A stretch of 22,293 nt of DNA from Clostridia bacterium (GTDB lineage Bacteria; Bacillota; Clostridia; Oscillospirales; Acutalibacteraceae): assembly GCA_900767025.1 (NCBI GenBank), contig CAAFXS010000092.1:1-22293 (forward strand), given 5' to 3'. The notes under the pieces were generated by a model. It saw only the letters and a program-made list of their open reading frames with translations, searched no databases and was not told the DNA's origin. This document shows positions 6,789-14,948 of this stretch, in pieces (the stretch's first letter is position 1; each line of letters begins with the position of its first letter). A program made the translations under genes and the position numbers.

Positions 6789-8162
6789 TTATATAGTATC
6801 CTGCTGATTATTATATTTTCCGCCGGTTAAAATGGAATCCATTGCAAAAATCAGCCTTTTCATATCGCTGTTCTTTTTCAAAATTTTGCTCGGGATTGAA
6901 ACAAAGGACATAACTAGCCGATAGTAATCACTGCTTCTGTTATAGGCTTTAACGCTTCCGTCAAAAACACTCAAAACGGTATTTTCAACAAAGGTCATAA
7001 TTTTTGTGTTGTAATACGGCATGAGTGCCTGGCTGTCAATTCCACGGGCAAGCCCTGTCAATTTCAGCTTTTTGTAAAGCTCGCCTGCCGTACCGTTTTT
7101 AACAAAGCTGATAACAGACTTTATAGCAGGATAAAATCTGCTGATTTTTCCGCCGTTTAACTGAAGCGCAGTCAAACGCTCACTAAACTCCTGTTCATTT
7201 TCGGCATCAAGAACTCTGCGGATTAAATCAAGAGCATGATTTTTTAAATATTCCTGTGCGTCAATGCTTTTTCCGTCAATGCAAAAGCTTTCAAGGTGCT
7301 CAACCCTGTAGCTCAGGGTCATATCGTCATTAACGGTAACATTCACCATAGGAGCCGGATAACCTACCAGCGAGCCGATATTAATTTCCTTAAGCACATT
7401 ATCCCTGTCCGTTTTGAAATCAGCGGTGCTTTGGATATGGGAATGACCCACGAACATATATTTTAGCCCTGCATCCGCAAGGCGAGAGGCAACATATTCC
7501 CTGTCCTCAACACAGGTGCCGCCGCCGGTTATGAGAGAACTGATATGCGGCATCAGCAGGTGATGCTCCATTCCTATGACAAGGCAGTTGTCCTTTTCAG
7601 CCTGTGCAAGCTGTTCTTCAATCCACTGAAAATGCTCTTCCGTAAAGCCTGCGTGGTTATTGGCATTTTTATCATCATTAAGTGCCAAAAGTCTCACATT
7701 ATCACTGAGCTGAACAACATACGAGCAGGTGCCTATATGAGTTGTAAATTTACTCAAAGCCTCACCGGGCCCGAAATCGTTATAAAACTCCGGCAGCTCG
7801 CGGCTTGACATCACAGGCACATCATTATACACCTTATCGCCCTCAAAGCGCCTTGGGTTTTGGTCGCAGCACCAGTCGTGAGTGGCGGTAATAAGATACA
7901 CCCTTTTCTTTTCCTTTAACCTGTAAAGCTTTTCCCTAAATTCAGTATGAGATACTCTTTCACCGTCGTTGGAAACATCGCCTGCAATCAGCACTGCGTC
8001 GGTATCGCTGTTTGCAATTTTTTCAAAGGCGGCGTCAATAATATCCCCTGTTTCCGCCAGGCACTTTTGGTCGGAGCCTGAACGCAGCTCATACTGCCTG
8101 CCATCAGTGCCAAGAGTTTTGCTGTAATGATGAGTATCTGCAATAAAAGTCAACTTAAGCAT
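6789..8162 (-). CDS. calcineurin-like metallophosphoesterase
   Basis: A 457-aa protein with a metallophosphoesterase domain in its first 270 residues: DTHH (Asp9, His11), AGDVSNDGE (Asp62), ATHDW (94-96), GMEHH (197-201) and GHSH (239-242). The third motif is normally GNH(D/E), in which Asn is a metal ligand; here it reads ATHD, so Asn is replaced by Thr. The C-terminal 180 residues are helical with no recognised domain. There is no signal peptide, so it should be cytoplasmic. AGGTG precedes the ATG, which lies 8 bases after the stop of the HAD phosphatase gene; the two form an operon. Substrate unknown; family members act on phosphodiesters, nucleotides or phosphoproteins. Confidence 0.85.
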   Translation of the reverse strand: MLKLTFIADTHHYSKTLGTDGRQYELRSGSDQKCLAETGDIIDAAFEKIANSDTDAVLIAGDVSNDGERVSHTEFREKLYRLKEKKRVYLITATHDWCCDQNPRRFEGDKVYNDVPVMSSRELPEFYNDFGPGEALSKFTTHIGTCSYVVQLSDNVRLLALNDDKNANNHAGFTEEHFQWIEEQLAQAEKDNCLVIGMEHHLLMPHISSLITGGGTCVEDREYVASRLADAGLKYMFVGHSHIQSTADFKTDRDNVLKEINIGSLVGYPAPMVNVTVNDDMTLSYRVEHLESFCIDGKSIDAQEYLKNHALDLIRRVLDAENEQEFSERLTALQLNGGKISRFYPAIKSVISFVKNGTAGELYKKLKLTGLARGIDSQALMPYYNTKIMTFVENTVLSVFDGSVKAYNRSSDYYRLVMSFVSIPSKILKKNSDMKRLIFAMDSILTGGKYNNQQDTI

Positions 8163-8170
8163 AAAAACAC

Positions 8171-8737
8171 CTACTTAATTTTTTCAATTTTGTCACCTGT
8201 TACGAAATAGACATTATCTGCCAAATCCATCATCGGCTTATCGTTCATTGAGTCGGTATAAAAATTATCAATATGCGCACCGGGGTAAAGCTCGTTAAAG
8301 ATTTTCACCTTGTTGTCAAGAAAGCAAAGACGCTTGAATTTGCCTGTTTTCTTGTCGATTGACGAGCCGACATAATTCTTAACACCCATTCTTTTCATAA
8401 TTTCATCAAGGATAAAATCCGTTGTACCCGAAACGATGATATCGTCATCGCGCCTGACCTTGTCATACCAGGGCTTGATTTTGCACTGATTCTTGTCCCA
8501 AAACCTCTTAACATCCTCTTCAACGGTGTCAATTTTCACATAATATCCCTCAAGAAAGCCTGCGTACGCCTTAATAGCCTCCTCAACGGTAAAAAGGTGG
8601 CAGGTATCCTTAAAATAAATCCACAAAAGCTTGGGAACATATTTCCAAATTTTCGGGTCGGTTTTTATGTAGTAAAGGATAAAATCCACTAAGGTTTCGC
8701 CGTCATAAATCGTGTTGTCGAAATCATAAACATTCAT
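8171..8737 (-). CDS. HAD-superfamily phosphatase (subfamily IB-like)
   Basis: A 188-aa HAD hydrolase. Motif I is DFDNT (Asp5 nucleophile, Asp7 acid/base), motif II is VSGTTDF, and motif IV is YTDSMNDKPMM. An intermediate helical cap (about 20-90) contains aromatic and basic residues (IWKYVPKLLWIYFK), resembling HAD-IB phosphatases related to SerB and phosphatidylglycerophosphatase C. The substrate cannot be assigned. GAGGTGG precedes the ATG. It is first in an operon with the metallophosphoesterase and is transcribed from the promoter at 8755-8783, back to back with the nadB promoter. Confidence 0.87.
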   Translation of the reverse strand: MNVYDFDNTIYDGETLVDFILYYIKTDPKIWKYVPKLLWIYFKDTCHLFTVEEAIKAYAGFLEGYYVKIDTVEEDVKRFWDKNQCKIKPWYDKVRRDDDIIVSGTTDFILDEIMKRMGVKNYVGSSIDKKTGKFKRLCFLDNKVKIFNELYPGAHIDNFYTDSMNDKPMMDLADNVYFVTGDKIEKIK

Positions 8738-8754
8738 ATTACCACCTCAAGTAA

Positions 8755-8783
8755 ATATTACCACATTCGCCACTCAATGACAA
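8755..8783 (-). promoter_or_regulatory. promoter of the HAD phosphatase/metallophosphoesterase operon
   Basis: On the minus strand TTGTCA (8778-8783), a 17-base spacer and TAATAT (8755-8760). Its -35 is only 5 bases from the -35 of the divergent nadB promoter. Confidence 0.75.
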
Positions 8784-8788
8784 TATAC

Positions 8789-8817
8789 TTGACAACTTAA
8801 GAAAAAAATAATATATT
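8789..8817 (+). promoter_or_regulatory. nadBC promoter
   Basis: A perfect TTGACA (8789-8794), 17-base spacer and TATATT (8812-8817). Transcription should start near 8824, leaving a leader of about 58 bases before the nadB ATG. Confidence 0.8.
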
Positions 8818-8881
8818 AGAATAAGTATATCCTAAATCGGAGATATGAATTTTTATCTTGGGAGAAGTATAAATAAACCGT

Positions 8882-10207
8882 ATGGATTTTAAGGATTATA
8901 TTAAAACAGATGTTGTAATAGTCGGCAGTGGTGTTGCAGGGCTTTTCACGGCTCTCTGCCTGCCCGACGACAGGGAAATACTTGTTATAACAAAGGAAAA
9001 CCTAAAGGAGTGCGACTCCTATCTTGCCCAGGGCGGAGTATGTGTGCTCAAGGACATTAATGATTTTAACTGCTATTTTGAGGACACAATGAAGGCCGGT
9101 CATTACGAAAATGACAAAGAGGCTGTTAGGGTGATGATAGAATCCTCCACCGATGTTATCGGAACTCTTGTTAAGCTTGGTGTTAAATTCGATACCGACG
9201 ACGACGGGGAATTTGACTACACAAGAGAGGGCGCACACAGGCGCAACAGAATTCTTCATCACAAGGATGAAACAGGCAAGGAAATCACCGCCACTCTGCT
9301 GAGCATTGCTAAAAAAAGGCCTAACATCACTCTTGTAACACAAACCACAATGATTGATTTTATTGAGCAGGATAATGTTTGCCAGGGCATTGTGTGCGAG
9401 GATGAGTACGGCGAAATGGGTGCAATTCTTGCAAGGGATATTGTGCTTGCCACAGGCGGTATCGGCGGACTGTTCTTAAATTCAACAAATTTCCCACACA
9501 TCACAGGCGACAGCTTTGCCCTTGCTATCAAGCACGGCGTTGAGCTTCAGGATATGAACTACATTCAAATTCACCCCACAACCCTTTACAGCAAAAAGAA
9601 GGGCAGAAGATTTTTAATCAGCGAAAGCGTCAGGGGTGAGGGCGCAATTCTCCTTAACGAAAACGGCGAACGCTTTACGGACGAGCTTCAGCCCAGAGAT
9701 GTTGTTACAAACGCCATTGTTGACGAAATGGCTAAATTCAAAACCGACCATGTTTATCTAACACTGCCTACAATGAGCAGTGAAGAGGCTGAAAAAAGAT
9801 TTCCCAATATCTTTGAGGCGTGTATGGACGAGGGCTACGATATTACAAAGGACAAGGTTCCTGTCACTCCTGCACAGCACTATATGATGGGCGGAGTTAA
9901 AACCGATATTAACGGCAAAACTTCTATGGAGCACCTTTACGCAGTGGGCGAAACCGCCTGCAACGGTGTTCACGGCAAAAACAGGCTTGCATCAAACTCA
10001 CTTTTGGAAAGCCTTGTGTTTGCCAAAAGAGCGGCAGAGCTTATTGCCGATGACAAAAGCGAAAAGCCTTTAACTCTTCCGGAGATTGAATTAAAGGATT
10101 ATCCCGACAGTCAAACACGCCAAAAGGAATTCAAAAGGCTTATTATGGAGGAAATCAAAGGAAAGGACAGAGAATTTTATGATAAATGGTGTAACAATGA
10201 AAATTAA
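8882..10207 (+). CDS. nadB: L-aspartate oxidase
   Basis: A 441-aa flavoprotein that oxidises L-aspartate to iminoaspartate, the first step of de novo NAD synthesis. It shows the FAD-binding GSGVAGL (15-21), LAQGGV, RRNRILHHKDETG, ATGGIGG, QIHPTTL, SESVRGEGA, RFTDELQPRDVVTNAI, QHYMMGGV and GVHGKNRLASNSLLE, all NadB/fumarate-reductase-family motifs. It is about 100 residues shorter than the E. coli enzyme because the C-terminal helical region is reduced. The ATG at 8882 is the only reasonable start (an in-frame stop lies at 8870), but the nearest Shine-Dalgarno (GGGAG, 8860-8864) is 17 bases away. It overlaps nadC by 11 bases. nadA, for the intermediate step, is not in the window. Confidence 0.95.
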   Translation: MDFKDYIKTDVVIVGSGVAGLFTALCLPDDREILVITKENLKECDSYLAQGGVCVLKDINDFNCYFEDTMKAGHYENDKEAVRVMIESSTDVIGTLVKLGVKFDTDDDGEFDYTREGAHRRNRILHHKDETGKEITATLLSIAKKRPNITLVTQTTMIDFIEQDNVCQGIVCEDEYGEMGAILARDIVLATGGIGGLFLNSTNFPHITGDSFALAIKHGVELQDMNYIQIHPTTLYSKKKGRRFLISESVRGEGAILLNENGERFTDELQPRDVVTNAIVDEMAKFKTDHVYLTLPTMSSEEAEKRFPNIFEACMDEGYDITKDKVPVTPAQHYMMGGVKTDINGKTSMEHLYAVGETACNGVHGKNRLASNSLLESLVFAKRAAELIADDKSEKPLTLPEIELKDYPDSQTRQKEFKRLIMEEIKGKDREFYDKWCNNEN

Positions 10208-11036
10208 CACTGACAAATATATTTGGAACACTCTTCAGGAGGACATTACCTCCGAGGATGTTTCCACCAACGCCGTTATGCCCGAAAACAAGCAGGGCAA
10301 GGCAGAGCTTATCTGCAAGCAGGACGGTATTCTCTGCGGAATTGATATTTTCAAGCGCACCTTTGAGCTCCTTGACGACACCGCTCGCTTTGAAAGTAAT
10401 TTCAAGGACGGCGACGAGATTAAAAAGGGTCAGCTTATAGGAACAATTTACGGTGATGTAAAAGCAATTCTCAGCGGTGAAAGAACAGGTCTTAACTACC
10501 TGCAGAGGATGAGCGGCATTGCCACAATTACAAGGGAGTATGTTAAGGAGCTGGAGGGATATTCAACCACCCTGCTTGACACAAGAAAAACTACGCCTAA
10601 CCTGCGTCCCTTTGAAAAATACGCCGTTACCGTAGGCGGAGGAACGAACCACCGCTACAACCTTTCCGACGGTGTACTGTTAAAGGATAATCACATCGGC
10701 GCCGCCGGTTCGGTTACAAAGGCGATTGAAATGGCAAGAGCATACGCACCCTTTGTCCGCAAAATTGAAATTGAAACAGAAACGCTTGAGCAGGTGCAGG
10801 AGGCAGTTGATGCCAAGGCAGATATAATTATGCTTGACAATATGGATAATGAAACCATGAAAAAGGCCATTGAAATTATTGACGGCAGGGCACAGACCGA
10901 ATGCTCGGGCAATGTTACAAAGGAAAGGCTCCGTGAAATTGCCGAAACAGGAGTTGATTTTGTATCCTGCGGAGCACTTACACACTCTGCACCGATAATT
11001 GATTTCAGCCTAAAAAACCTTACACCTATTGAATAA
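10197..11036 (+). CDS. nadC: nicotinate-nucleotide pyrophosphorylase (carboxylating)
   Basis: A 279-aa quinolinate phosphoribosyltransferase, making nicotinate mononucleotide from quinolinate and PRPP. Conserved blocks are GERTGLNYLQRMSGIAT, LDTRKTTPNLRPFEKYAV, GGGTNHRYNLSDGVLLKDNH, IEIETETLEQ and IMLDNM. These contain the Arg, His and Lys residues that bind quinolinate and phosphoribosyl groups. The start at 10197 (MKINTDKY) overlaps the end of nadB by 11 bases and has GGTG upstream; an in-frame ATG six codons earlier is possible but less like the family. It is translationally coupled to nadB and ended by the terminator at 11044. Confidence 0.96.
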   Translation: MKINTDKYIWNTLQEDITSEDVSTNAVMPENKQGKAELICKQDGILCGIDIFKRTFELLDDTARFESNFKDGDEIKKGQLIGTIYGDVKAILSGERTGLNYLQRMSGIATITREYVKELEGYSTTLLDTRKTTPNLRPFEKYAVTVGGGTNHRYNLSDGVLLKDNHIGAAGSVTKAIEMARAYAPFVRKIEIETETLEQVQEAVDAKADIIMLDNMDNETMKKAIEIIDGRAQTECSGNVTKERLREIAETGVDFVSCGALTHSAPIIDFSLKNLTPIE

Positions 11037-11043
11037 AAAATTC

Positions 11044-11074
11044 ACCCCTCAGGAAATCCTGAGGGGTTGTTTTG
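11044..11074. terminator. bidirectional terminator between nadC and rubrerythrin
   Basis: ACCCCTCAGGA (11044-11054) pairs with TCCTGAGGGGT (11057-11067), a GC-rich 11-bp arm. It is followed by TGTTTTGTT on the plus strand and by GAATTTTTTATT on the minus strand, serving both convergent genes. Confidence 0.85.
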
Positions 11075-11079
11075 TTATA

Positions 11080-11622
11080 TCAGTAATTTTCAGCCTTTAG
11101 CTTAAAATATCCCTTTGGCTTTTTGCACACCGGGCACTGATTAGGCACCTCTTTGCCTATAACAATGTTTCCGCAGTTTGAGCATATCCAGATTTTTTCT
11201 TCGTCACGGCTGAACACCAATCCGTTTTCAACATTTTCAAGGAGCTTTCTGAAACGCTGTTCGTGCTCCTTTTCAATTTTTGCAACAGAGTCAAAAAGGA
11301 ATGCAATGTGTTCAAATCCCTCCTGACGCGCCTCCTCTGCAAAGGTTGCATACATTTGGGTCCATTCGTAATTCTCACCCTCTGCGGCATCTTTAAGATT
11401 TGACGCCGTATCCTTAAGCTCACCGTCACCCAAAAGCTTGAACCAAATTTCTGCGTGCTCCTGCTCGTTTTTTGCCGTTTCACGAAAAATCTGTGCTATT
11501 TGAATAAAGCCGTCCTTTTCCGCCTTGTCGGCGTAGTAGGTGTACTTGTTTCGTGCCTGGCTCTCCCCTGCAAACGCCGCCATAAGATTTGCCTGTGTTT
11601 TTGTGGACTGTAAATTTTTCAA
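11080..11622 (-). CDS. rbr: rubrerythrin
   Basis: A 180-aa rubrerythrin: an N-terminal four-helix diiron domain (GESQARNKYTYYADKA, ETAKNEQEHAEIW, EEARQEGFEHIAFLFD, IEKEHEQRF carry the Glu and His iron ligands) and a C-terminal rubredoxin-like domain with CSNCG and CPVC iron ligands. In anaerobes it acts as an NADH-linked peroxidase against hydrogen peroxide, in the cytoplasm. The start is a TTG at 11622, set by GGAGAGG 5 bases upstream and by the family N-terminus (MKNLQSTKTQANLM). No clear promoter is seen in the 65-base gap to the upstream gene; a TATAAT overlaps the stop of that gene and could serve, with a weak -35. Confidence 0.95.
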   Translation of the reverse strand: MKNLQSTKTQANLMAAFAGESQARNKYTYYADKAEKDGFIQIAQIFRETAKNEQEHAEIWFKLLGDGELKDTASNLKDAAEGENYEWTQMYATFAEEARQEGFEHIAFLFDSVAKIEKEHEQRFRKLLENVENGLVFSRDEEKIWICSNCGNIVIGKEVPNQCPVCKKPKGYFKLKAENY

Positions 11623-11687
11623 AAAGACCTCTCCTTAGTTTGACAGAATAACCCGAACAAGTTTTATGAACGGATTATCCCGCTTAA

Positions 11688-14090
11688 TTATAATCCAAGT
11701 CTTTTTATTTTTGACACAATTTCCACAAATATACACCATGCAATCTGAAATACTGCAATGTTAACAGGTCCAAGCTGATTTAGCCCGTCGATAAAGCCAA
11801 GCATTGCCGTAAGTCCAAAGCCCATTGCACACCCGAAGGTTATCAGCACGCTGAGGATTTTTTTGGTTTCTTCAAGATTTTCAGCCGCCGCCATTGCCGA
11901 CACAAAGCCAAGCGCCGTGCCGTTATGTACTGCATAGGCAGGCGATTTTTCCACACACATATCGGAGTATTTTTCAAACACTCTTGCGTTTGACGAATTC
12001 ATAACACGCACAAAGCCCTGTGGCAGTGAAAACAATTCTGCAATGCTTTCATCATTTATAAATGGGTCGGCACTCTTAACAAGCACGGTTATTCCGCTTT
12101 TTTCAAGCTTTCTAAGTGAGCGTTTCAGCTCCGGGTCTGCACTGTAGGACACAACAAACATTGCGGCAAGCTGACCCGTTACGGCAAGGTAAAGAATTTT
12201 TCTTCCTTTCCTTGCATATTTTTGTTCAAATTCCTCCTTGGGAACCTTAACTCCGTGATGAATAAGCATCTCCCTTGTGCCCACAAGAATTTTCTTTCTG
12301 TATATCCAGGCGGAGGTGCCCAGCTTATCCTCGTAAACTACACCGTCAACCTCCGGCAAAATAGTCTGCTTTCCGATAATCACATCATCGAAAACATAGG
12401 AAAGGGGGCTTTTTGTTTTCATAATAACAGCGGCGGTTTTAAGTATAACATCGTCCGCCTTGGCGCCGTTAAAGGTTTTAATGCCGTGTATTTCACAACT
12501 GCTTCTTCCGAATAAATCCTGTGCCTCCATAACGATTGCGTTGGCATCGTTAACCATAATAGCGCCCCCGTAACCGTTAACCATTGCGCCCTTTTTCTTG
12601 ATCATGCCCGACACGCCAAGCAGTGCTCTGTTGGTATTGAAAATAGATATAACCGGCAGTGAAATGCACAGAGCACAAACACCTGCGTTAAAGCCGAAAT
12701 ACCAGCTACCTTTCACAATTGAAAGCACAACAAACAAAATCAGGCTCAGTACCATCATAACAGTACCGGTGGTTTTTGCAATAGTATCGGCAGGCTCGTC
12801 ACTGCCGCTGATATCAAGGAAGTTTGTTGAAAAATCGGTTTTAATACTAGTTTTAAGGTTAGCCTCGCCTGTCAGCAGTCCACGGCTGATTATCGTTGCA
12901 TCAACGGTGTTAACAATTGTTTCCACCGTGTACTTATCCTCCTGATTAACAAGGAATTCAAAGTTATCAATAATCCTTTGTATCAGCGTTTTTTTGCCGA
13001 TATTAGTCATAACAAAGGCAACCGCCATAACAAGGGGAAATGCCGTTCCGCCGTCGATATAAAAATTCGGCTCTGCGATAAGCAGTATTGTGTGAACCAA
13101 AACCACAAGGGAAGCCACCGAAACAGGAAAGCTGTAATTAACACCTCTTGAAAGCCTAAAGCCGTAAATAATATTTTTAAAATTCACTGCCAGCACCAGA
13201 GCATAAATCACTGCCTGTGCCGTAAAATACGCCGTGTAGTCAAGAAGAAAATCAGGCAGATACGCACTGTCCTTAAACAGTGTCAAAAACAGCAGAGGTA
13301 TCGCAAGCACAAAGGTCAGCGTGCCTCGTAGAGTGAAAGATGATTTGGACGCAAAGAGCTTTTCCATAAAAGCCGTTTTGTCGTCATCCTTCATAAATTC
13401 GTTTTTAACCGCCGACTGCCTGTCCTCGTTTATTTCATCGGGACTGAACAGACGGAATTTGTTAACCTTTTCCTGTCGTCTTTGCTTAAGCTGTTTTTCA
13501 GCCAGCTCCTCGTCGATTTTTGAAATCGTATCCGTTGAATCCTCAAAGCCTTCAAGAACAATTTGGTCCGATTCGTCGCCGTAATACTCCTCCGTTTCCT
13601 TTTTCGGCACACTGCTGCCAAAGGAGATTTTTGTATGCTCCAGCTCGTCAACAGCAACGATGGTGGGTATTTCCTCCAAATCGGAGGTTTTGTCAAGCCT
13701 TGACTTGCTTTTTATCGTTGCAGGCCTTTCAACAATTTCAGGTGGTGTTTTGTAGTAAAGGGGCTCGTTAGCAGTGGTTTTGAAAAAACTTTTTTTCCTT
13801 TCCGAATTTGAGCCTTCCCCTACTCCGTCAATTTTCACCGCTCTTGTTTTTTGGTCAATCACCTTGGTTTTTCCGTCGCCCTGTGATGCGGTTTTAATGG
13901 CTTCACTGTCAACCACTGCCGTCTTGTCACAGGAATTTTCTTCTGTATTCTCCGGCTTCTCCGTATGAATACTCTCTTTACCTGCCGACTCCTTAACCTC
14001 TTCAATGGCGGCCTGAGCCCTGATAACAGTCTTTTTCCTTATTTCCTCAGCCTGTTTTATAATATCGTCTATTGACAAATTCTCACTCAT
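11688..14090 (-). CDS. P1B-type ATPase-like membrane protein with degenerate catalytic motifs
   Basis: An 800-aa protein. Residues 1-250 are polar, charged and probably disordered. There are about eight membrane segments (about 253-273, 284-303, 320-339, 349-365, 438-460, 463-485, 744-765, 775-793), the 6+2 order of P1B metal ATPases. The fourth core helix has CALCISLP (472-479) where pumps have CPC...P. A TGE (407-409) lies where the actuator loop belongs, and 556-650 resembles an N domain (KSPLSYVFDD, ILVGTREML). The DKTGT region reads MEAQDLFG (521-528), TGDN reads KSADPF, and no GDGxND is found. It therefore should not form a phosphoenzyme: a probable pseudo-ATPase. It follows the RlmB-type gene by 10 bases. 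Function unknown. Confidence 0.75.
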   Translation of the reverse strand: MSENLSIDDIIKQAEEIRKKTVIRAQAAIEEVKESAGKESIHTEKPENTEENSCDKTAVVDSEAIKTASQGDGKTKVIDQKTRAVKIDGVGEGSNSERKKSFFKTTANEPLYYKTPPEIVERPATIKSKSRLDKTSDLEEIPTIVAVDELEHTKISFGSSVPKKETEEYYGDESDQIVLEGFEDSTDTISKIDEELAEKQLKQRRQEKVNKFRLFSPDEINEDRQSAVKNEFMKDDDKTAFMEKLFASKSSFTLRGTLTFVLAIPLLFLTLFKDSAYLPDFLLDYTAYFTAQAVIYALVLAVNFKNIIYGFRLSRGVNYSFPVSVASLVVLVHTILLIAEPNFYIDGGTAFPLVMAVAFVMTNIGKKTLIQRIIDNFEFLVNQEDKYTVETIVNTVDATIISRGLLTGEANLKTSIKTDFSTNFLDISGSDEPADTIAKTTGTVMMVLSLILFVVLSIVKGSWYFGFNAGVCALCISLPVISIFNTNRALLGVSGMIKKKGAMVNGYGGAIMVNDANAIVMEAQDLFGRSSCEIHGIKTFNGAKADDVILKTAAVIMKTKSPLSYVFDDVIIGKQTILPEVDGVVYEDKLGTSAWIYRKKILVGTREMLIHHGVKVPKEEFEQKYARKGRKILYLAVTGQLAAMFVVSYSADPELKRSLRKLEKSGITVLVKSADPFINDESIAELFSLPQGFVRVMNSSNARVFEKYSDMCVEKSPAYAVHNGTALGFVSAMAAAENLEETKKILSVLITFGCAMGFGLTAMLGFIDGLNQLGPVNIAVFQIAWCIFVEIVSKIKRLGL

Positions 14091-14100
14091 TATTCATCAC

Positions 14101-14856
14101 TCACAATCCAAGTCTTTGCTTAGCTATCTCATACATAATAATACCTGCCGCCACAGAGGCGTTAAGTGAATTAACCTTGCCGCACATAGGCAGGCTGACG
14201 GTGACATCGCATTTTTCCTTAACAAGTCTGCCGACGCCCTTGCCCTCACTGCCGATTACAAGCGCACATCCCCCTGAAAAATCCGTTTTGCACCAGGGCT
14301 GACCGTCCATATCCGCACAGTAGGTCCAGATATTCCTGCTTTTAAGCTCCTCAATGGTTGAAGCAAGATTGCTGACCCTTGCAACACGCATATATTCAAG
14401 CGCACCGCAGGAGGTTTTTGCAACAATAAAATTAAGTCCTGCATTCCTGCGCTTGGGAATTATTATTCCGTGGGCGCCACAGGCCTCGGCACTCCTGATA
14501 ATTGCACCTAAATTGTGGCTGTCCTCAATGCCGTCACAGATAATTATAAAGGGCTTTTCGCCCTTGCTTTCAGCATAATCAAGAATATCCTCAACACTGC
14601 AGTAGCTATGCGCCGGCACATTTGCCGCAACGCCCTGATGGTTAGCCCCTGCACACATGGCATCAAGCTTTTTTCTGTCAACGGTTTTGACAACAATCCC
14701 CTTTTCCCTGCACATTGCAATTATGCGGTTAACAGAGCCTTCCCTGTCACCCTTGGCAACAAGAACATTTTCAACCTCTCTGCCGCTTTTAAGCAGTTCA
14801 ATAACGGCATTTCTGCCTATAACCAAATTATCGTTTTGTATTACTTCACCCGGCAT
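14101..14856 (-). CDS. rlmB: TrmH/RlmB-type 23S rRNA 2'-O-ribose methyltransferase
   Basis: A 251-aa SPOUT methyltransferase. The N-terminal substrate-binding domain (VIGRNAVIELLKSGREVENVLVAKG) is followed by the catalytic knot: DGIEDSHNLGAIIRSAEACGAHGIIIP (motif I with the Asn-Leu-Gly and Arg), CALVIGSEGKGVGRLV (motif II) and LPMCGKVNSLNASVAAGI (motif III). This matches RlmB, which methylates G2251 of 23S rRNA, although the closely related TrmH-like paralogues are hard to separate by eye. The ATG at 14856 has GGAG 9 bases upstream; in-frame starts up to 9 codons earlier are possible. Its promoter is at 14888-14916. The pseudo-ATPase gene follows in the same operon. Confidence 0.92.
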   Translation of the reverse strand: MPGEVIQNDNLVIGRNAVIELLKSGREVENVLVAKGDREGSVNRIIAMCREKGIVVKTVDRKKLDAMCAGANHQGVAANVPAHSYCSVEDILDYAESKGEKPFIIICDGIEDSHNLGAIIRSAEACGAHGIIIPKRRNAGLNFIVAKTSCGALEYMRVARVSNLASTIEELKSRNIWTYCADMDGQPWCKTDFSGGCALVIGSEGKGVGRLVKEKCDVTVSLPMCGKVNSLNASVAAGIIMYEIAKQRLGL

Positions 14857-14887
14857 ATTTTGTATCTCCATATAATTAATCAATATA

Positions 14888-14916
14888 ATTATACCATTAT
14901 ATTGTATTCAATTCAA
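14888..14916 (-). promoter_or_regulatory. rlmB operon promoter
   Basis: On the minus strand TTGAAT (14911-14916), a 17-base spacer and a perfect TATAAT (14888-14893). The start would be near 14881, about 25 bases before the rlmB ATG. Confidence 0.8.
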
Positions 14917-14948
14917 TATAAAGTAAAAAATACCTAAAACAAGAATTA

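Noticed and set aside
11688..11702. PerR-like operator before rubrerythrin (TTATAAT half-site on the minus strand)
   Set aside because: Only one half of the inverted repeat is present; the other half does not match.
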